In this document: one piece after another, positions 38,201 through 48,700 of the stretch | How the letters are laid out: each line of letters starts with the position of its first letter | Position numbering within the stretch: position 1 is the first letter of the stretch | Assembly: GCA_014381825.1 (NCBI GenBank) | Contig: JACNKX010000113.1 | Span: 70,159 to 134,158, forward strand | Direction: 5' to 3' | DNA: 64,000 nucleotides | From: Planctomycetota bacterium | GTDB taxonomy: Bacteria > Planctomycetota > Planctomycetia > Pirellulales > Pirellulaceae | Made by a program: the position numbers and the translations under genes | Notes under the pieces: generated by a model | Seen by the model: the letters and a program-made list of their open reading frames with translations, nothing else | Databases searched by the model: none | What the model was told of the DNA's origin: nothing

Positions 38201-38951
38201 GTTCCGGAGGCGGCGCACCCTCCACTCGCCAACGCTTGCTTTGCTGCAACGCTTCGTCGGACTCCGAGTCGTCCGCAACATCAGCGTCCTTCGCTCCGTT
38301 GGTTGGAGGCGGTGGCGTCGGGGCGGCAACAGGCTCGCGGTTCAGCGACCGCAGGGCGTTTGTTGCCTCTTCTTCGCTAAGCCCCATCTCGTCGGCCGTT
38401 GCCGCCAACATCATCTGCGTTCGTCCACCGAGTCCTCGCTGCTCGGCGATAATCGCTTGGGCACGCTCGAGATAACGACGATCGCGTTCCTCGCGTGAAG
38501 CATCAAGCACGGGCTGCTTTGGCGGTGCCTTTGATTGAGCTTGCGGGCCACGTTCCGACTTCGATTGCGGGACGGGTGGCGGCGGCGGAGGGACCGGCGG
38601 CGTCAGTGAAAAATCTCGCTCCGGACCAGCTTGTGCAGAAACGTCCGCCTTGGCTTTGCTTTCCTGGCTTGGTAACGGTGGCGGTTTCAGTGGACTTAGA
38701 TCGATGTCTGAAATGACGCCTCGTTGGCGCAGATCGTCGATCGTGTTCCGTAGCTCCTCGTCACTCAGCCCGAGCTCTTCTGCAAGCGATACCAGGAGCC
38801 GCCAGTGCGCGCGATCTAACACCGGACGTTCAAGCACAATCGACGAAGCACGCTCGAGAAAGATCTGGATCTTTCTTTCGTCGTCTGGCTGAAGAGTTTG
38901 CGGCGGTGGCTTGGGCTGATTCAACGCGGGATTCCGAGAATTGATGAGCAT
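35205..38951 (-). CDS. Large single-pass membrane protein with repeated ~45-residue helical units
   Basis: 1248 residues of unknown family. The N-terminal cytoplasmic part contains at least three copies of a helical unit of the type FLERA-x-I-(6-10)-R-x-L-x3-A-x-E-x-GLSxEE. Examples are LVSLAEELGLSDEELRNTID, MMLAATADEMGLSEEEATNA and LLNAIATELGLTEEQVDRAV. They are separated by proline-rich linkers (PLKPPPLP, PPVPPPPPP). A single membrane helix near residue 560 (ALLAAGVAALMVVGFFGWVA) is followed by a long charged, helical C-terminal region. The repeats suggest a protein-interaction scaffold. It is followed after 10 bp by an exported protein, and the TPR-like gene at the right edge may originally have lain upstream. 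Confidence 0.8.
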   Translation of the reverse strand: MLINSRNPALNQPKPPPQTLQPDDERKIQIFLERASSIVLERPVLDRAHWRLLVSLAEELGLSDEELRNTIDDLRQRGVISDIDLSPLKPPPLPSQESKAKADVSAQAGPERDFSLTPPVPPPPPPVPQSKSERGPQAQSKAPPKQPVLDASREERDRRYLERAQAIIAEQRGLGGRTQMMLAATADEMGLSEEEATNALRSLNREPVAAPTPPPPTNGAKDADVADDSESDEALQQSKRWRVEGAPPPEPPPPPRNPEAIYRDYLSASLAQITDGIVPTLLEQKFVKHGTSVLGLAQTFSQHVVYDEAAEKGLQFESGQADADSPLTTSDENDSTDVNVKQFLERSAPILAQHRGINAKSRVLLNAIATELGLTEEQVDRAVATSQFRSTTPREDTDAQQQERLVGFRELVEGALISLPRKLLTFDIEENLRRHGEERHGIKTELVASALRDVCVALGIRQISEQQAREHIEQLVDSKLGESVRLSDDVRTRIESEGKQWGLSVEQVAAIIKERTRMQDQRHRSERNFTHGALLAAGVAALMVVGFFGWVAINNNLTILPPVEVSPLPPSVPAPIVVDDANVDTAWWGEELEFAISSARREMRSQRPMFIQIESKEAPTRRSAYGQLVKELFSDVHDDEQRDLLMRVISLCYARDPDQEAARRLLDDLIARIPRSERDLRANDELFPHAFLATQAAVSLVTQTVDERQDDASTELGRAIGRTIDAGLEPHMLQQHAYEGVAERLYRLLIALAKSEPALVAPAHAVIAKQTTEYLDQTKLEKLNTDFLVLVLSGASQTWREYETLIIKTVASESPINVIRILEVYEKTKDLDLQEFLAEAMIARLAEAPESSDVAGIASAVRKSLGATVEDVDNKRLTRFVVGANSLLDEPRVEVSEPEALLAEIVNLAYHSTLGCAVAQGNAGEATFDTLAAQDPAAFLTADETTAPMARDEPTPLEPTTLRMLNERLRMLLNPRTSPVTRFGFVETIAGHTDRVDDLAPEQAAALATYLLGKKRIEEYRATLPHVEEIGKWKQVRLAVADQIEEVGVSDEQLQEIASKLLGREYEVGKGDAGRMALRDELLRDVLADAKKEDVGGQNNFQVYNDAAQSLYDFYTAQAILFRVTEWPAEPVTPTVVVQAMIEGRTNQLLEAALSPAGKQQVQQSRVEMRAIDYLATNDFQRLVLLDRAWLKLLAVECVRRRPTLKAETDSLGEQLALRDRDAKHVLVQLRDGHETTLRMWLLLNRTN

Positions 38952-39029
38952 TCAACGGCGATCCCATTCGTCAACTCAATCGTATCAACAAGTGGGCCGC
39001 CAATGATCAATTCTAACCGCCCTGCGCCA

Positions 39030-39177
39030 TTAGTGCAGTGCCTTGAACTTGTCTCGCCACTCGGGCGGCCCGAGACTTGGGTAAAGCAGCTTGAACTGAT
39101 CGTTCGCGACACGGGCCTTGTCTGCGTCGAGTTCGAACAGGCACGCCAGCTGATGGAATTTGGCTTCAAACCGCTGG
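39030..39177 (-). pseudogene. Remnant of the 3' end of a TPR-like gene
   Basis: On the minus strand this fragment reads RFEAKFHQLACLFELDADKA and continues to WRDKFKALH and a TAA stop. It closely matches the last ~45 residues of the gene ending at 62544 (about nine in ten bases identical over ~137 bp). It has no start of its own. It lies in the same frame as the kinase gene, whose TAG stop (39216-39218) is the only barrier. It is a partial duplicate, not an independent gene. Confidence 0.75.
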
Positions 39178-39215
39178 GAGGGAGAAGTGACGAAGGTCCG
39201 AATGAATGAACCGGG

Positions 39216-41849
39216 CTACTCTGCTGAATCGCGGGCTCGGCTTTCAGGCTGACCCAAGAGTGCCTGCTCGGTAGCGCTGGGAGGGAGCGGTAGCCGGTCC
39301 ACATCGCAGCCAATCGGTTCACTGTCTTGCAACCCGGACCGATGTTCTTGTATCCACTCGCGACTGAGCCGCAAGTCGGATGGCTTGACGCGAGCAAAGT
39401 CGCTTATCACGGGAACGACATCACCTCGTCGATCCTCGAAAGAACCGCTGTCCTGCCACTGTTGTTGCCACGCCTCGAGGTTACTCAGAGGTTGCGTCTT
39501 GATCGGCGCGGCGTCGGGCAACAAGTGCTCTTCGGTTAAGAAGTGCTTCATCCTGACATAGCCGTTGTCGCGACCGTGCCAGGTAATCAAGTCGCGCAGC
39601 TTCGGCAGCCGCGAAACCGAAGTAGCCGTGGCGTGCTTGTGCCAGAGCCCTGGACCGGTCGCGACACTCCGTTCCATGCTAACTTGAACACGTCTCCACA
39701 CATCATCATCACATCGGACCAAGAATTTGCTGCCGTTGCTGTTCTGGTCGCTGTACATGATCGTTTCCCAAAACCGAAGTTGGTGCGGAGTTGGTGAAGA
39801 CTGTGGGGTCTCAAGGTCGTTCCACAACATCCAACTCACTTCAGGGGCAACCCACAGGCAGCGAACACAAGTCATGTGCAGCGGTTGCGACACGGCATGC
39901 AACGTCGGCCTCACGTTGCGAAAGAAGCAATTCTCTAGCCACATCTGGGCGGGATTCTGATGTTCTGCTGATGACTCCGCGATCACAGCGAGGTACGGGT
40001 AATACCGTATGTCTTTGATGTGTGCCGTGACCGTGCAGTCCTCCATCACCACCGTTCCTTGCGGGGACAGGAGGGCCACGGCATGGTCCTCGCCGGTCGT
40101 CGTCCAGTTATGCAGCACAAAGTGCAAGCCTTGCAGATTCACTGCCGCACCGGGTTGGATGGTCAGCCAAGCCCGATCGGGCATATGGTAGTGCCTATTC
40201 GTCGCAGGGTTCGCAGCCACGGGCACGATCGGCTGAAAGCCATTCGCTGCACGGATCGTTAGATCGCCTTTGGTCCATGACAATTCGGACTCGATCTCGC
40301 ATTGCGCCATGGCGATCTCGATGACGTCTCCCGACTGCGCCGTTGCCAAGGCATCGCCGAGCGAGTGAAAAGGACCATCAGCAGAAACTCGCAGCGTGCC
40401 GCGATTCGCCTTGGTGACTTGAGGCATCTCTGTCGGATCGACGCGACTCCAAGTGGGCCGAGCTGTTTCGTGTTCGGCGACTGGTTCGCTGGCCGACGGC
40501 GCGCCCCTCGGTGAATCGCTGGCTGGAAGATCGGGCTGAAAGCCATCCTGAATCGCCGCGAGCCCAAACAAGAGTAGAACCACGACCGCGATGGCTCCAG
40601 TAGTCAATGCAATCGGATTCCGCAGCAGTTTCGATAATCGCTGCTCGGAACTTGCCGCCGACTTTGCCAGCGTGACCTCCCCATCCAGGAACCGTGTCAA
40701 GTCGTCTGCCAAGTCTGCGGCGGTTGCATAACGGTCCTGCGGGGCCTTCGCCAAACACTTCAGACAAACGGTTTCCAGGTCTCGCGAAATGTCGGGACGC
40801 GAGTGCCGCGGCGGGACAGGTTCGTCCTGACAGACGGCGTGAAGTGTGGCCAACGAGGACTCGAGTTGGAAAGGCGGTCGGGCCGATAGTAATTCGTACA
40901 AGATCGCACCAAGTCCGTAGATATCTGTTGCAGCGCCGATGTCCTTGTTGCCTAACGCTTGCTCTGGCGACATATAACTTGGCGTGCCAAGCAACGCGCC
41001 AGTCTGCGTCAAGCCAGCCGGCGCGTCACCATCCGCGAAGGGCATTTGCTTGGCGAGCCCAAAGTCGGTGATCTTCGGAGTACCGTCTTGCTTCACCAAG
41101 ATGTTCGCGGGCTTCAGATCGCGATGGACGACTCCTAACTGGTGCGCGGCTTGCACGGCCTGCGTTAAAGTAAGTACTAACTCTGCAGCTTCGCGGGCGG
41201 GAAAGCCATCTTCCGGGATCTGTTTGTCCAGCCGGATGCCATCGACGAACTCCATCGCCAGATATGGACATCCACGGTGATCGCCGACCTCGTAGACATG
41301 GACAATGTTCGGGTGCTGTGGCCGAGCTGCCGATTCAGCCTCGCTACGAAACCGAGCTAGCTCGTGGGGACTTACGTACGGCGACCGAATCATTTTCAAC
41401 GCCACTACGCGATTCAAGCCTTGTTGCCGAGCCTTATAGACGATTCCCATGCCGCCTTGACCAAGTTTTCCCAACACCTCGTACTGGCCGATCCGCTCGC
41501 CGGGACGGATCGCGTCTTCGAATCGCTTCAGCGTTTCGCCTGCGACCGCCGTATCCGCAGCTTCACTCCCGAGTACGTCATGGACCTGGAACAGTTGGCC
41601 GATATCTTCTCGCAGCGTAGGGAATTGATCCTGCCAAGTCTGTAGCGTTGGAGTTTCGCCAAGTTCCTGCCTGACGATGAACTCGGTGTAGATGAGTTCG
41701 AGTACTGCCTCCTGCTGCTCCATCAGATCGGGAAACTCATCGAGAAGCTGCGTGGCCGTACACGATTTGCCAGCTCGCAGCTGTCGTTCAAGCTGCGCGC
41801 ACGCTCGGCGCAATTGCTCGTCGATGCCGAGTTTGTGCGGTACGTGCAT
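39216..41849 (-). CDS. Serine/threonine protein kinase with beta-helix-like sensor half
   Basis: 877 residues. An N-terminal adaptor (LLDEFPDLMEQQEAVLELIY, LQTWQDQFPTLREDIGQLF) leads to the kinase domain at about 122-395: LGQGGMGIVYKA, VALKMI, HRDLKPANI, TDFGLAKQ and TPSYMSPEQ. A membrane helix near 410-430 (TGAIAVVVLLLFGLAA) is followed by a proline-rich linker. The C-terminal ~400 residues have parallel-beta-helix character (GTLRVSADGPFHSLGDALA, VVMEDCTVTAHI) and are probably extracytoplasmic. The architecture suggests sensing outside the membrane and signalling inside. It is divergent from an ECF sigma gene 88 bp away, which in turn precedes the giant surface-protein gene. Confidence 0.88.
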   Translation of the reverse strand: MHVPHKLGIDEQLRRACAQLERQLRAGKSCTATQLLDEFPDLMEQQEAVLELIYTEFIVRQELGETPTLQTWQDQFPTLREDIGQLFQVHDVLGSEAADTAVAGETLKRFEDAIRPGERIGQYEVLGKLGQGGMGIVYKARQQGLNRVVALKMIRSPYVSPHELARFRSEAESAARPQHPNIVHVYEVGDHRGCPYLAMEFVDGIRLDKQIPEDGFPAREAAELVLTLTQAVQAAHQLGVVHRDLKPANILVKQDGTPKITDFGLAKQMPFADGDAPAGLTQTGALLGTPSYMSPEQALGNKDIGAATDIYGLGAILYELLSARPPFQLESSLATLHAVCQDEPVPPRHSRPDISRDLETVCLKCLAKAPQDRYATAADLADDLTRFLDGEVTLAKSAASSEQRLSKLLRNPIALTTGAIAVVVLLLFGLAAIQDGFQPDLPASDSPRGAPSASEPVAEHETARPTWSRVDPTEMPQVTKANRGTLRVSADGPFHSLGDALATAQSGDVIEIAMAQCEIESELSWTKGDLTIRAANGFQPIVPVAANPATNRHYHMPDRAWLTIQPGAAVNLQGLHFVLHNWTTTGEDHAVALLSPQGTVVMEDCTVTAHIKDIRYYPYLAVIAESSAEHQNPAQMWLENCFFRNVRPTLHAVSQPLHMTCVRCLWVAPEVSWMLWNDLETPQSSPTPHQLRFWETIMYSDQNSNGSKFLVRCDDDVWRRVQVSMERSVATGPGLWHKHATATSVSRLPKLRDLITWHGRDNGYVRMKHFLTEEHLLPDAAPIKTQPLSNLEAWQQQWQDSGSFEDRRGDVVPVISDFARVKPSDLRLSREWIQEHRSGLQDSEPIGCDVDRLPLPPSATEQALLGQPESRARDSAE

Positions 41850-41937
41850 CGGTCAGACAGGACCTACGAATGTTAGGCGCAGCTATATGTTACATTGTAA
41901 TGCCACAAGGGGTCTCAAGTGTTACAGGTTTTTTCGG

Positions 41938-42534
41938 ATGGGCGAACCAACGGACGAATTCGCAGCAACATTGGCATTAGCGAAGCAAGGCGATCCGTCT
42001 GCGATCGCGAAGCTGGTGGAACAATACGAGCCGAAAGTTCGCGTCGTGGCTCGTGTATTGTTGGGCCGGGCTTTGCGGCCGTATCTCGATTCCGTCGATC
42101 TTGTCCAGTCCGTGCATCGCAGCTTGATGGTCGCTCTTCGCACTCACGATTACGATCTGGAGAACCCCGAGCAACTCGTCGCGCTGGCAATCACGATGGT
42201 GCGGCGGAAGACGGCGCGACATTGGCGGAAGATGCAACGCCAGAAGCGAGTCGGTGAGGGTGGCCGCGATTCGGGTGACTTGCCCGATGTGTTGATCTCG
42301 CTCAGTGATTCTCGCGACGATCCGGCGAAGGCAGCTCAGTTCAACGATCAGATCGAGCGTCTTTGCAAAGAGCTTGACGAAACGGAGCGCCGCATGCTCG
42401 ATCTGCGTCTGCAAGGCTACACGTCTGCCGAAGTCGCCGACGAACTGGGCATGCACGCCGTCGCCGTGCGAGTCCGCTGGACGCGGCTGCGTAAGCGACT
42501 GCAGGACAGCGGCGTTGTAGCCGACTGGATGTAA
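41938..42534 (+). CDS. ECF-subfamily RNA polymerase sigma factor
   Basis: 198 residues from ATG 41938; the frame is open further upstream but antisense to the kinase gene. Region 2 includes DPSAIAKLVEQYEPKVRVVA and LDSVDLVQSVHRSLMVAL, and region 4 ends with LRLQGYTSAEVADELGMHAVAVRVRW. It belongs to the planctomycete ECF groups found beside Ser/Thr kinases. It is divergent from such a kinase (intergenic 88 bp), and the giant secreted-protein gene begins 204 bp downstream. A simple model is that the kinase acts on this sigma factor, which then drives the giant gene. That model is inferred from position only. Confidence 0.87.
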   Translation: MGEPTDEFAATLALAKQGDPSAIAKLVEQYEPKVRVVARVLLGRALRPYLDSVDLVQSVHRSLMVALRTHDYDLENPEQLVALAITMVRRKTARHWRKMQRQKRVGEGGRDSGDLPDVLISLSDSRDDPAKAAQFNDQIERLCKELDETERRMLDLRLQGYTSAEVADELGMHAVAVRVRWTRLRKRLQDSGVVADWM

Positions 42535-42738
42535 TTCCCGTGCGATCACTCGTCGTGTGATGCTCATTCATTGATCCGTTGCTAACGTGTTGCGGCGTAA
42601 GTTGCCCACCGGCTTGCAGGCCTCCACACAAATCTCGGTGTTTTCTGTAACACCTTCACCTGGAAGTGGCATTCCTAAGTTGACCCACTCTGCGGCGTTT
42701 CTTGCCGAAGCGACCCCGTTCACGCAGTGAGCATTCTT

Positions 42739-45700
42739 ATGAAGGCACACCAAGACAATCGCCGTGTTTCATTCCGCCGCAAGTCAAAACGCACTCGAAG
42801 ACAACGGTTTCTGACCGATCTGCGAATCGAGAGGCTCGAAGATCGCCTGGCTTTGGCAGCCGACATCGAGTTCGCCGACACGTCCCTGCTGCATGGACTC
42901 GCGTTCGAAGCCAATCTAGGGCAGGTCGCTTCCGACGTTGATTTTGTCTCGCGTGGCGAAGGTTATTCGTTGTATCTCGAACCGACCCAGGCCTCGCTTT
43001 CGCTCTTCTCGCCATCCGGCGAGGAGAGCGCTGGTATTCAAATGCACCTCGTGGGCGGAAACCCAGCAGCGCCAGGAAAGGGACAAGATTTGAAACCGGG
43101 CGTTAGTAATTATCTGATAGGCAGTGATCCGAGCCTCTGGACAACGAACGTTCCGAACTATTCCGCCGCGCAGTTTGACGACGTCTACGTCGGCGTTGAC
43201 ATTGTCTACTACGGCAATCAAAGACTGCTCGAATACGACTTCCACGTGGAAGCAGGTATTGACACGAGTGTGATTCGGCTGGCATTCGAAGGGACAGACC
43301 AGATATCCGTCGATGATATGGGAGACTTGCTGCTGACGGTGGACAGCGGTGAACTCCGATTGCACAAGCCGATTGCGTATCAACAGGTGGGCGATCAGCG
43401 GCAACAGATTGGTGCCAGCTATTCAATCGATGAACAACAGCGGATTGGTTTTGAGTTAGCGACGTATGACGAAAGTCTTCCATTGGTCATCGACCCGGTG
43501 GTGGTCTACTCGACGTTCCTGGGCGGTACGAATCAGGAATTGGCATACGACATCGCGACCGACGCTGCGGACAATGCGTTCGTGGTCGGTCACACTCTGT
43601 CGAACGACTTTCCGGATCAATCTGCGCTACAAGGTTCCCACGGTGGCGGTTTCGACGTGTTCGTATCGAAGCTCGATCCGACCGGCACATCGCTCGTTTG
43701 GTCAACCTACCTTGGCGACAGCGGCAACGATTTTGGTCGAGGCATAGCGCTGGACGCCACGGGGAATGTTTATGTGACAGGGGACACCGATTCGCTGAAC
43801 TTCCCCACCACACCGGGAGCGTTTCAACACGTGAAAGTTGGGGTCGACACGGACGCGTTTGTCGCCAAGCTGGATCCGACGGGGTCGACACTGCTGTACT
43901 CCACTTACATCGGTGGCAGCAGCCAAGGGGCGAACGCGCGCGGCATTGCGGCCGACAACGGCGGGTTGGCCTACATCACCGGCCGCACCAGCGCTGCCAA
44001 CTTCCCCGTGTCCCCCAGCGCGTTCGATTCATCGCTTAACGGGCTGACCGACGGATTCATCGCCGTGATCAACACCGACCCCGTCGATGCCAGCCCGGCT
44101 GATCCGGGCGACCCGGCGGATTTGGTTTACTCGTCGTTCATCGGCGGTGACATCGCCGACGCGGGCGATTCGTTAGCGCTCGATGCGGCCGGCACGGCGT
44201 TCGTCACCGGCCAGACAAACTCCGTCAACGCTTTCCCCACCACGGCGAACGGATTCAAAACCACCAAGACCGCCGGCCACAACGATGCGTTCCTGGTCCA
44301 GGTTGATCCGTTCCAATCGGGCGCGGCATCACTGGTTTACGGCACGTACATCGGTGGTGATTTAAATGAAGAGAACTCAACGGCGTTCTACGGTGGCGTG
44401 GCAGTGCATCCCAGTGGCGATGTATTTGTCGCGGGTCACACGCGCTCCGACGACTTCCCCGTGACCCCTGGAGCGTTCGACACAACGCGCGACGGCTCGG
44501 ATGCGTTCGTGATGCGCATCGATCCGACACAGGCGCCGGCTTCGCAGGTTGTTTACGCGACGTTTCTGGGCGGAACTGGCGCTGACGACGCGTACGACCT
44601 CGCCGTCGATGCGGCGGGCAATGCTTACGTTACCGGTTCAACCGACGGCTCGGGAACGTTCCCCGTGACCGGGGACGCATCACAACCCGCCGGCGCAGGT
44701 TCCGTCGACGCGTTCATGGCGATCATTGATCCGACGGGTTCGCAACTGGTTCACGGCACATTTCTGGGTGGAGGCACCGACACGGACATCGGCTACGGAA
44801 TCGCGCTGGATGCGGTCGGCGACATCTACGTGGTCGGCGACGCGGGTTCAGCGTCGTTCCCCACAACCGCCGGCTCCCTTCAGCCCGGATTCGCTGGCGG
44901 GTTCCGCGACGCGTTCATCACCAAGTTCTCAGGCGTTCCCAGCGGCGGCATACCCAACTCGATCGACCCCACGGCCGCCGACCAGATCTTGTTCGCGCCC
45001 GGCCACTCCACTCACACGATCGCCGCCAACGAACCGAATCGGCTGTTCCAATTCGCTCTCGACTTCCCCACCTTCGAAGGAGACGTCACTCTCGACCTCG
45101 CCCCCGCAAACCCCGCCTCCCCGTCGCCCGCCGGTCTGGGGCTTTATGGGGCGGGGGGCAATTTGTTGTATTTGGTTGATGCGGATTTGGATGTGGCCAA
45201 GCCGGGGATGGAGTCGTTGGAGGTGACGGTTCAAAGCGGTCAGCGGTACGTGGTCGGCGTGTTCTTTGGCGACGGAGTGGTTGACGATTTCGAGTTGACC
45301 GTATCGGCGGATCAGGTTGTCAATTCGGGATTGACGATCGATCCTGGAACCGGCGCGGCGACGCGCGCGGCGGCCGGCGGCGACGATCAATTCAACTCCC
45401 CGCGCGACGTCGATTACTATCCGCTCGACCTCACCAACGGCGCCGAAAGCGGAACCGTCACCGTGGCTCCGCAAGCGCTGGGAGTGGCCGTGGCCGGCAC
45501 TTTGTTCGGACGTCTGGACGACGGCGATGTGTGGCAACCGCTCACCACCGTCATCGCCGACCCCAATGGCTCGCCCATTCAACTTCCGCTGACCCCATTC
45601 AATGACCTCAGCCTCACCGACGCCGAATACTTGTTGGCGGTCGCGCCGGCCGACTTCAGCGCGGCGGCCAGCGCGTATCAGGTTGATGTGGTGACCACGC

Positions 45701-48700
45701 TTGTCGGGCCGGCGACGTCGACCGGGTTCAGTAACATTGATAACCAGCTCACCTTGCCGCCGGTTGCGCTGGGGCAAGCGAGCTTGGAAATCACCAACGA
45801 CCTGAACGGCGTCGACCAGCGCATCGTTCAGTTCCGCCTGCCGCCGACGCTCCCGGCTGACACAGTGCTGACAGTCAACCTGACCAGCCAACAGTTCGCT
45901 CCCGTCGTTTCGGTCTACGACGCAACCAACGGCGACCTGATTGACATCGCCACCCGCACGGCGCCGGGCACGGTTCAGTTGCAACTCAGCGGCTTATCGG
46001 CCGACGCCGAGTACATCGCTCGCGCGGCGACGTTGGACAAGGGCGTCGCCGACGCCGAACAGTTCACACTGACCATTCAATCCGACTACGACCCGACTGT
46101 CATCGCCCTGCCTCAACCCACCCTCGAACTAAACTCCCTCACCCTCGGCCCCACCCAAGGTGCCGAATTCCTACGCATCGAGCCCAGCGCGGACATCGAC
46201 GTGGTGTCAGTGCAATTGACGCCCGACACGAACGGCGTCAGTCTGATCCAACCGCAAGTTATGATTGTCGGCCCGAATGGTCCGGTAACATCGGGCACGA
46301 CAATTTTTCCAGGCACGCCGCTTTTCCTGGCCTTCGAAACGGGCGGCATTGGTCCGTTCGACATCTTCGTCGCGGGTCTGTCCGGCAACGACCCGGCCAC
46401 GGTGCGCATCGGGCAACTCGACGTGCCCGACACATTGCTCCCCGGCCAGTTGCCGTCCGAACTCATCGACTTGTCGACCAACCAACTGACCTTCAATGGC
46501 GCCCTCGGCGGGTTCGGTACGTCAACTGGCGTCGAGTATTTCCAGTTGCTCACTCCACCCGGCGCAACGACAACCGTCACCACAACCACCGCAGTCGACG
46601 CTGATCCGTTGACCGCTGTTTACGCCGAAGAAGAAGGCTCGTTACGGCTCAAACAAATCGCCCTGCCCAACTCGCCGCAATCAACGCTTCACACGACCGC
46701 GCTGCCCGCCAACACCTTGACCGCCGCCGTCGCCTTCAACATCGGCCTTGACCCCATCGCCGCTGCCTCGGCCACAATGACAGTGGTCGCACCGGTTATT
46801 CCAGTGCCGGTCGGCATGGTGCCGGATTTGAAACCCGATCCGGCGCTCCCGGTGGGCGAATTTCAATCGATCCTTCAGATCGATCCCGTGACGTTGGAGG
46901 AGAACTTTCAGCGGCACTACTTCAGCACACTGTTGCCACACAACATCACCGGATCTCCGACAGTGTTCTTCACCCGTTCCACGCCGGACGGACCGTTACA
47001 GGCAACCGTCAAGATCTTTGATCACAATGGCAACATCATTGGCGGCAGCAACATCGCGAACCCGGGCATGTCGGCCATCGGCGTCTCGGGCATCGTGGAC
47101 AACTTGCGCGGCCGCGAACTTCGGTTCGTCGTCGATCCCGCTCCCGGCCAGTTCATTGGCGACGGCACGTACAGTTTGAAAATGAAGGTCAAGACCGATG
47201 AGCCGTTTCCGTTCGAAGTGATCGAGAAGGCATGGCGGTTTCCTGGAAAGTCCGTCACGGTCACGCTGAACGATCAATCCACGGTGGCCAACCATGAGGA
47301 CGGCGGCGACTGCAACCCAGTCAATCTGACCGCGCCGCTGGAAGACGACATTCACAAGGTGAATGACCCGAACGAGGACAACTACGGTCAAGGCGGAGGA
47401 ACCCACATCCCCTGCGTCGGCACTTTTCCGTCATTGGAATTAGTCAAGGACATCGTTCAAAACCAATTCGGCGACGGCATCGCCACCGGCGAGTTCACCA
47501 GCACGTTACCGTACTTCGAGACACCGCCCGGATCGTTCTTCAACGGATCGGCCGGCTCAATCGACGTCTTTCGGTTCTGGGCCGCCCCCGGCCCCGTCGT
47601 CGTCCGCACCCTCGCCCAACCCGATCCGCAGGCCCCCGACGCCTTGCCAGTGAACACGGCGTTGAAGGTCTATCGCGCTCACTTCGATGAGAACACGGGC
47701 GAAGTTGATTATTTGAACGAAATCGAAGACGTGTTCGGTAGCCGCGACTGGTTCCCCGCCGATCGGTCCATCATCGACGCCCAGACCTACATCAACGATT
47801 CCGACGCGATTCAGTATCCACCCAGCCCGCCCAAGAGTAGTAGTGGTGGCGGATTCATGTACTACGTCGTCGTCAAGAACCAGGAAGCATCGCTCGGCAA
47901 ATATCGCCTTGAAATCGATGCACCCAACTTCGCTCGACGCGTCATCACCAACCAAACGACCGACACCGTCGCCTACCTCGATCCCGTCAACGGGGGCGCG
48001 GTCAACATCAATATCGACGATATTGAAGACTACCCCGAGTTTGTTGGCTACTACACGATTCAGGTTCCAGATCGTCACGACGGCTCGCTCGCCGTCGTTT
48101 CAGCGCTTTCAACCACGCAGAATCCATGGGACTTTGCCCTGTTCAACGAAGACGGGCTTCCCGTAACAGGCTCTGAACAAGACCTGAACGGCCAAGTTTC
48201 CCAAACCACAGCATCGTTCAATCTTCGCCCGGGCCCACAGACGGCGTATCTGCGTGTTCAAGAAAGCAAAGTCAATAACAGTGAGGCGTCCATCGACGTC
48301 TCCACAAACCTCACCATCCCGTTCGGCGAACTCGCCCCGCCGGCAACCCTGCCCGTGTTTCTGTTCCCCGACATCCTTCCCACCAACCCATTCGGCGATG
48401 GCTCGGTTGACGGTACCGTTTCCGCACTCAACAGCACCCAGGCATACACCTTTCCCGCGCCGGGCGGAGCGATGGGGGTGACGGTGACGCCGGATGCGGC
48501 AGCGGACGCGGTGTTGCAATGGGGTGTTTATGTGGATGGTGAGTTACAGGCGTGGGAACAGAATCTGACCGGTGCAGCGGCCACACACGAGGTGACATTG
48601 CCGGGTTCGCAGGAGGTCGTCGTGGTGGTGAAATCGTTGAACACGCCAACCAACGGCAACTTCAACCTAACCGTCGATAGCGGCATGCAATCATCTGTCT

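Noticed and set aside
44929-45984. 351-codon open frame on the minus strand inside the giant gene
   Set aside because: It is antisense to well-defined domains, low in recognisable motifs, and such frames are expected in GC-rich coding sequence.
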